Source: Streptomyces sp. GSL17-111
GTDB taxonomy: Bacteria; Actinomycetota; Actinomycetes; Streptomycetales; Streptomycetaceae
Direction: 5' to 3'
NCBI RefSeq assembly: GCF_037911585.1
Contig: NZ_JBAJNS010000001.1
Coordinates: forward strand, 4,077,501-4,141,500
Length of the DNA: 64,000 bases
Of this stretch, positions 59,848-64,000 are shown piece by piece. A program made the translations under genes and the position numbers. Within the stretch, counting starts at the first letter, position 1; each line of letters opens with the position of its first letter. The notes under the pieces are model-generated. The model worked only from the letters and a program-made list of their open reading frames with translations, made no database searches and had not been told where the DNA came from.

Positions 59848-60554
59848 CCGCCGCGGACCCGCACGCGCACCACTCGGACGTCGGTGCCTACGCCATCGGT
59901 GTGCTGGACCCCGCCGACGCGGCGCGCTTCGAGGAGCACCTGGCCGTGTGCAGCGCCTGCGGGCGTGAGCTGGAGGAGCTGCTGGGCCTCGGTCCCGTGC
60001 TCGCCGAGTACGCACAGGACGCCCCGGACACCGACACGCTCACCGCCCGCCCCGGTCCGGGGCTGCTGGAGGGGCTGCTCCGCGACGTCGCGGCCACCGC
60101 GCGGCGGCGGCGCGGACGGCGGCTCGCGCTGGTCGCGGCGGCCGTCGTCCTGCTCGTCGCCGGTCCGGTCGCCGGCGCCGCCTGGAGCGAGCGGGACGGC
60201 ACCCCGGCGCAGGCGCGCGGTGCGGCCGAGGTCGTCTTCGCCGACGGCGACAAGCTGACCGCCACCGACCCCGGCACCCGCGTCGCCGCCACCGTCTCCA
60301 CCGTGCCGCGCGCCTGGGGCACCGAGATCGCCGTGCGGCTCGCCGGCGTCACCGGGCCGCAGACCTGCGGCCTCGTGGCCGTCGGCAAGGACGGGACCGA
60401 GCAGACGGTCACCACGTGGTCCGTGCCCGCCGGTGGCTACGGCTGGGAGGAACCGCACCTGTACGTGGGCGGCGCCGCCTACGACCGGTCCGAGATCGCC
60501 CGCTTCGAGGTGCGCACCCTGGACGGGGAGCACCTCGTCACCGTCCCCGGCTGA
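59844..60554 (+). CDS. Zinc-binding membrane anti-sigma factor
   Basis: A 236-residue protein. The cytoplasmic anti-sigma domain carries the ZAS motif H-x3-C-x2-C (His32, Cys36, Cys39 in 'EEHLAVCSACGRE'). One transmembrane helix (about 93-112, 'RLALVAAAVVLLVAGPVAGA') leads to an external RskA-like domain ending in 'FEVRTLDGEHLVTVPG'. It holds the ECF factor inactive until a signal releases it. ATG 59844 overlaps the sigma stop. Confidence 0.92.
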   Translation: MTAADPHAHHSDVGAYAIGVLDPADAARFEEHLAVCSACGRELEELLGLGPVLAEYAQDAPDTDTLTARPGPGLLEGLLRDVAATARRRRGRRLALVAAAVVLLVAGPVAGAAWSERDGTPAQARGAAEVVFADGDKLTATDPGTRVAATVSTVPRAWGTEIAVRLAGVTGPQTCGLVAVGKDGTEQTVTTWSVPAGGYGWEEPHLYVGGAAYDRSEIARFEVRTLDGEHLVTVPG

Positions 60555-60667
60555 GCGGCGTCCCGCCCGTCGCCGCAGCTCACCCCGGGTCGTCGTGCGT
60601 GCGCAGGGGGGCCCGGGTCGCGTACGGTGGACGGCTGCCCTGGACACAGCGGAAGGGGGCCCTTGCG

Positions 60668-63004
60668 TTGGAGGCGCAGGACACCGGCGTGCGGGAACGC
60701 GAGATCCACGCCGAGCAGAACCACCTGGACGCGGTCTACCGCCGTCTGGAGGAGAAGATCCACGACGCCGAGTTCCTGATGGCCGACGCGGGCCGGCGCG
60801 CCCAGGTCGGCACGCCCGGCGCGCTCGCCGAACGGGACGCCCAGGTGTTCCGCGCCGGCGTCCACCTGAACCGGCTCAACAGCGAGTTCGAGGACTTCCT
60901 CTTCGGCCGCATCGACCTCCTGGACGGCAAGGACGGGGAGCGGGGCCCCGACGGCGCCTACACCTCCGTCGAGCCCGCCGAGGGGGCCGTGCGTCCGGAC
61001 CTGACCGCCGACATCGCCGAGACGCTGCACATCGGCCGGATCGGCGTGCTCGACGCCGACTACGCCCCGCTCGTCATCGACTGGCGCGCCCCCGCCGCCG
61101 CCCCCTTCTACCGGGCCACCCCCGTCGCCCCGGGCCGCGTCGTCCGCCGCCGGGTCATCCGGTCCCGGGGCCGCCGGGTCCTCGGCGTCGAGGACGACCT
61201 GCTGCGGCCGGAACTGACCGCCCGACTCGACGGCGAGGAACTGCCCGCCGTCGGCGACGGCGCGCTCATGGCCGCGCTCGGCCGCGCCCGCGGCCACACC
61301 ATGCGGGACATCGTCGCCTCCATCCAGGCCGAGCAGGACGAGGTCATCCGGGCCCCGGCCGCGTCCGTCACCGAGGTGGAGGGCGGACCGGGCACGGGCA
61401 AGACGGCCGTCGCCCTGCACCGGGCGGCTTACCTGCTCTACCAGGACCGGCGCCGGTACGCGGGAGGCATCCTCGTCGTCAGCCCCACCCCGCTGCTCGT
61501 CTCCTACACCGAGGGCGTGCTGCCCTCGCTCGGGGAGGAGGGGCAGGTGGCGATCCGGGCGCTCGGCTCCCTCGTCGACGGCGCGGAGGCCGAGGCCCAC
61601 GACCCCATGGACGTCGCACGGATCAAGGGCTCCGGCCGGATGACGAAGGTGCTGCGCCGCGCCGCGCGGGGCACGCTGGAGCGGGCCGGCGGGCCCGGGG
61701 CGGCGGCCGGACTGCGGGTCGTCGTCTTCGGCGCCCGCGTCGAGCTGGACGCCGAGGAGCTGCGCGCCGTCCGCACGGCCGCACTCGGCGGCACCGCGCC
61801 GGTGAACCTGCTGCGCCCCCGCGCCCGCAAGCTGCTGCTCGACGCGCTGTGGGAGAAGGCGGGCGGGCCCGTGCGTCACCCGCCGGGCAGCGACCCGGAG
61901 CTGGCCGCCGAGGCGCGGCAGGCGTTCGACGAGGACGTCACGGAGGAGGAGCCCTTCCAGGAGTTCCTGGCCGCCTGGTGGCCGGAGCTGACGCCCCGGC
62001 TTGTGCTCGCCGCCCTGCGTGACGAGCGGCGGCTCGGCCGCTGGGCGCGCCGGGTGCTCCAGCCCCGCGAGGTGCGCAGGCTCGCCCGCTCGCTGTCCCG
62101 GCTGGACGCCGCCGGGCGGGGGCCGCTCTCCGTGCACGACGTCGCGCTGCTGGACGAGCTCCAGCAGGTCCTCGGCGCCCCGGCGCGGCCGAAGAAGCGG
62201 GAGATGGACCCGCTGGACCAGTTCACCGGCCTGGCCGAGCTGACCACGGCCGCCGACCGCGACCCCACACGCCGGGCGGCCCGCGCCGAGCGGGCGGGGG
62301 AGGACCGCCGCGACTACGCCCACGTCATCGTGGACGAGGCGCAGGACCTCACCCCCATGCAGTGGCGCATGGTGGGCCGGCGCGGACGGCAGGCGACGTG
62401 GACGGTCGTCGGCGATCCGGCGCAGTCCTCCTGGTCGGACCAGGACGACGCGGCCGAGGCGCGGCGGGAGGCCCTCGGCACGCGCCCCCGGCGGCGGTTC
62501 GAGCTGACCGTCAACTACCGCAACCCGTCGGAGATCGCCGAGCTGGCCTCGCGCGTCCTGGCCCTGGCCATGCCGGGCACGCAACCGCCGAAGGCGGTGC
62601 GCTCCACCGGCCTCGTGCCCCGCTTCGCCGTCGTCGGCGGCTCCGGCGGCTCCGGCGGTCGTCCCGGCGGCCTCGGCGACGCGGTGCGCCGGGAGGCGGG
62701 GCGGCTGCTCGACGAGGTGGAGGGCACGGTCGGCGTGGTCGTCCCCATGGCCGCGCGGGAGCGGGCGGGCCGCTGGCTGGCCGGCCTCGGCGACCGGGTC
62801 GTCGCGCTCGGCAGCCTGGAGGCGAAGGGGCTGGAGTACGACGCGACGCTCGTCGTGACGCCGGCCGAGATCGCCGACGAGTCCCCGGCCGGGCTGCGGG
62901 TGCTCTACGTCGCCCTCACCCGGGCCACGCAGCGGCTGACGATCCTCTCCGGCGAGCGTGACCTGCCGGACGCGGACGGGGTGCCGGACCTGCTGCGGGA
63001 GTAG
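60668..63004 (+). CDS. HelD-family superfamily 1 helicase-like RNA polymerase factor
   Basis: A 778-residue UvrD-like ATPase. A coiled-coil N-terminal arm ('REIHAEQNHLDAVYRRLEEK') precedes Walker A 'EGGPGTGKTAVALHRAAYLL' (near 240), Walker B 'AHVIVDEAQDLTPMQWRM', motif 'VGDPAQSSWS' and the C-terminal 'ALGSLEAKGLEYDATLVV' with 'LRVLYVALTRATQRLTIL'. HelD proteins pull RNA polymerase off DNA; the HelR subgroup protects against rifamycins. TTG 60668 is chosen because AAGGGGG lies 8-9 nt upstream; upstream in-frame codons lack such a site. No rifamycin-associated inverted repeat was found upstream, so it may be the general, uninduced form. Confidence 0.88.
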   Translation: MEAQDTGVREREIHAEQNHLDAVYRRLEEKIHDAEFLMADAGRRAQVGTPGALAERDAQVFRAGVHLNRLNSEFEDFLFGRIDLLDGKDGERGPDGAYTSVEPAEGAVRPDLTADIAETLHIGRIGVLDADYAPLVIDWRAPAAAPFYRATPVAPGRVVRRRVIRSRGRRVLGVEDDLLRPELTARLDGEELPAVGDGALMAALGRARGHTMRDIVASIQAEQDEVIRAPAASVTEVEGGPGTGKTAVALHRAAYLLYQDRRRYAGGILVVSPTPLLVSYTEGVLPSLGEEGQVAIRALGSLVDGAEAEAHDPMDVARIKGSGRMTKVLRRAARGTLERAGGPGAAAGLRVVVFGARVELDAEELRAVRTAALGGTAPVNLLRPRARKLLLDALWEKAGGPVRHPPGSDPELAAEARQAFDEDVTEEEPFQEFLAAWWPELTPRLVLAALRDERRLGRWARRVLQPREVRRLARSLSRLDAAGRGPLSVHDVALLDELQQVLGAPARPKKREMDPLDQFTGLAELTTAADRDPTRRAARAERAGEDRRDYAHVIVDEAQDLTPMQWRMVGRRGRQATWTVVGDPAQSSWSDQDDAAEARREALGTRPRRRFELTVNYRNPSEIAELASRVLALAMPGTQPPKAVRSTGLVPRFAVVGGSGGSGGRPGGLGDAVRREAGRLLDEVEGTVGVVVPMAARERAGRWLAGLGDRVVALGSLEAKGLEYDATLVVTPAEIADESPAGLRVLYVALTRATQRLTILSGERDLPDADGVPDLLRE

Positions 63005-63404
63005 CGGCGGCTTCGGTCCGGGAGGCGCGGAACGACGTGAGGCGGGCCCCGTGGGGGCCCGCCTCACGTGCGCGGTCAGGTGGCGCCGACCCGCCAGCTC
63101 GCCTCGCGGCAAGTGGTCGCTCGTAGCGACGATGGTTGGGCCCGGGGGCATGGATCGGGCCGACGCCACGTCCAGGCTAACAAACGGGATTCCCTTGTGG
63201 GCAAGGCCGGTTGTGCACCCGGTCACGGAAGGCCCCGAACGGAAGCGGTGCGGGGGAGGGGCTTCCGTCGGCACACTTCCTCTCGTATCGTGGAATAATA
63301 TTTCCGAATCAAGGTCCGCTTACCGCATACCCGGAGGTAGGTGCGACGATTCGGAGGCAAACGCGCACCCGCGAAGCGTATGAGGGAAAGCAGAGGAAGT
63401 CGGC
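63005..63404 (+). promoter_or_regulatory. 400-bp leader/promoter region of the malic enzyme gene
   Basis: After the terminator hairpin, the region holds no gene. Near 63292-63305 is the A/T-rich motif GGAATAATATTTCC, a partial palindrome that contains the -10-like TAATAT (63296-63301), rare in such GC-rich DNA. It lies about 104 bp before the start codon. The Shine-Dalgarno AGAGGAAG lies just before ATG 63405. Confidence 0.45.
63036..63068 (+). terminator. Terminator hairpin after the HelD-family gene
   Basis: Perfect 15-bp arms (63036-63050 and 63054-63068) around a 3-nt loop, 32 bp after the stop codon, without a T run. Confidence 0.8.
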
Positions 63405-64000
63405 ATGGCAACGGCGCCCAGCGTCTCCTACTCGATGACCGTCCGGCTGGAGGTTCCGGTCGGCGGCTCGGCGGTCAGTCAGATCACCACCGTCGTGGAG
63501 TCGTCCGGAGGTCACGTCACCGCCCTTGACGTCACCGCGTCCGGCCACGAGCGGCTGCGCATCGACGTCACGGTCGCCGCGACCTCGACCGACCACGCCG
63601 CACGCATCGTGGACAAGCTCGGTGAGATCGACGGCGTCACGCTCGGCAAGGTCTCCGACCGCACGTTCCTCATGCACCTCGGCGGCAAGATCGAGATGTC
63701 GTCCAAGCACCCCATTCGCAATCGCGACGACCTCTCGATGATCTACACCCCCGGTGTCGCCCGCGTCTGCACGCAGATCGCGGAGAACCCCGAGGACGCC
63801 CGGCGGCTGACGATCAAGCGCAACAGCGTCGCCGTCGTCACCGACGGCTCGGCCGTCCTGGGTCTGGGCAACATCGGCCCGCAGGCGGCGCTGCCCGTCA
63901 TGGAGGGCAAGGCCGCCCTCTTCAAGCGGTTCGCCGGGATCGACGCCTGGCCGCTGTGCCTGGACACCCAGGACACCGACGCCATCGTCGCGATCGTCAA
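63405..64000 (+). CDS. NAD-type malic enzyme with ACT domain (5' part, cut by window end)
   Basis: The first 198 codons of a malate dehydrogenase (oxaloacetate-decarboxylating). Residues 8-85 form an ACT-like regulatory domain ('SYSMTVRLEVPVGGSAVSQI'). The malic-enzyme core starts near 95 with 'YTPGVARVCTQIAENPEDAR' and 'VTDGSAVLGLGNIGPQAALP' followed by the substrate loop with 'EGKAALFKRFAGIDAWPLC'. It converts malate to pyruvate and CO2; N-terminal ACT forms are the common NAD-dependent streptomycete type. The ATG follows AGAGGAAG. The stop lies outside the window. Confidence 0.93.
   Translation, partial: MATAPSVSYSMTVRLEVPVGGSAVSQITTVVESSGGHVTALDVTASGHERLRIDVTVAATSTDHAARIVDKLGEIDGVTLGKVSDRTFLMHLGGKIEMSSKHPIRNRDDLSMIYTPGVARVCTQIAENPEDARRLTIKRNSVAVVTDGSAVLGLGNIGPQAALPVMEGKAALFKRFAGIDAWPLCLDTQDTDAIVAIV

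Overview
The window is a chromosomal segment of a high-G+C actinobacterium, almost certainly Streptomyces or a close relative. The evidence is a very strong third-position G/C bias, a typical streptomycete 23S-5S rRNA tail, GTG and TTG starts, many genes whose start codon lies 6-7 nt after a TAnnnT-type -10 hexamer (leaderless pattern), and a gene order I recognise from the conserved Streptomyces core (mtrA-mtrB-lpqB, secA, NAD-GDH, pkaA-pkaB-prfB, ftsE-ftsX-smpB-ssrA, matA-matB, narK-nnaR). No integrase, transposase, CRISPR array or tRNA gene was seen.

Layout. 1-3464: end of an rRNA operon (16S-23S spacer, 23S, 5S, strong terminator). 3480-4246: two gene remnants, LysR and DoxX-like, lying head to head with both 5' ends missing. 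4260-9784 (minus): MoxR ATPase / DUF58 / DUF4350 / DUF4129 / multi-pass membrane protein operon with overlapping or nearly touching genes. 9894-15396 (plus): mtnA-mtrA-mtrB-lpqB, four genes overlapping or separated by 1 nt. 15496-18305: comF, hpf and an orphan NarL-type regulator. 18343-20191 (minus): AlkX/YcaQ-type glycosylase-like protein and a GNAT acetyltransferase. 20412-25233: secA, an Rv3235-like gene, a DUF6912 gene and a HAD hydrolase. 25552-30528: the 180-kDa class NAD-glutamate dehydrogenase. 30593-39451: a cell-envelope and signalling block (GT2-TagF fusion, FHA-FtsK/SpoIIIE ATPase, divergent PkaA and PkaB Ser/Thr kinases). 39518-46109: prfB, a sortase-anchored repeat protein, a zinc-ribbon miniprotein, ftsEX, an S41 protease, smpB and tmRNA.

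46152-52732: MFS transporter with divergent LysR regulator, then the matA-matB-acyltransferase operon for an extracellular amino-polysaccharide. 52824-59201: a nitrate/tetrapyrrole neighbourhood (hemC paralogue, SUMF1-fold protein, NATD1-like protein, degenerate ATP-grasp protein, narK, and nnaR with a GlnR-type box and a perfect 15-bp inverted repeat upstream). 59308-63004: ECF sigma factor with a likely self-recognised promoter, its zinc anti-sigma factor, and a HelD-family helicase. 63405-64000: 5' part of an ACT-domain malic enzyme, cut by the window end.

Most genes are housekeeping genes of known family. No wholly new system is evident. The most promising under-described parts are the FHA-FtsK/kinase/TagF envelope block, the LAETG-anchored Ala-Asp-Gly repeat protein, the acyltransferase attached to matAB, the hemC/SUMF1/ATP-grasp cluster next to narK-nnaR with its regulatory DNA, and the head-to-head pseudogene scar beside the rRNA operon. 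All homology calls come from reading the translated sequences; no database search was run.
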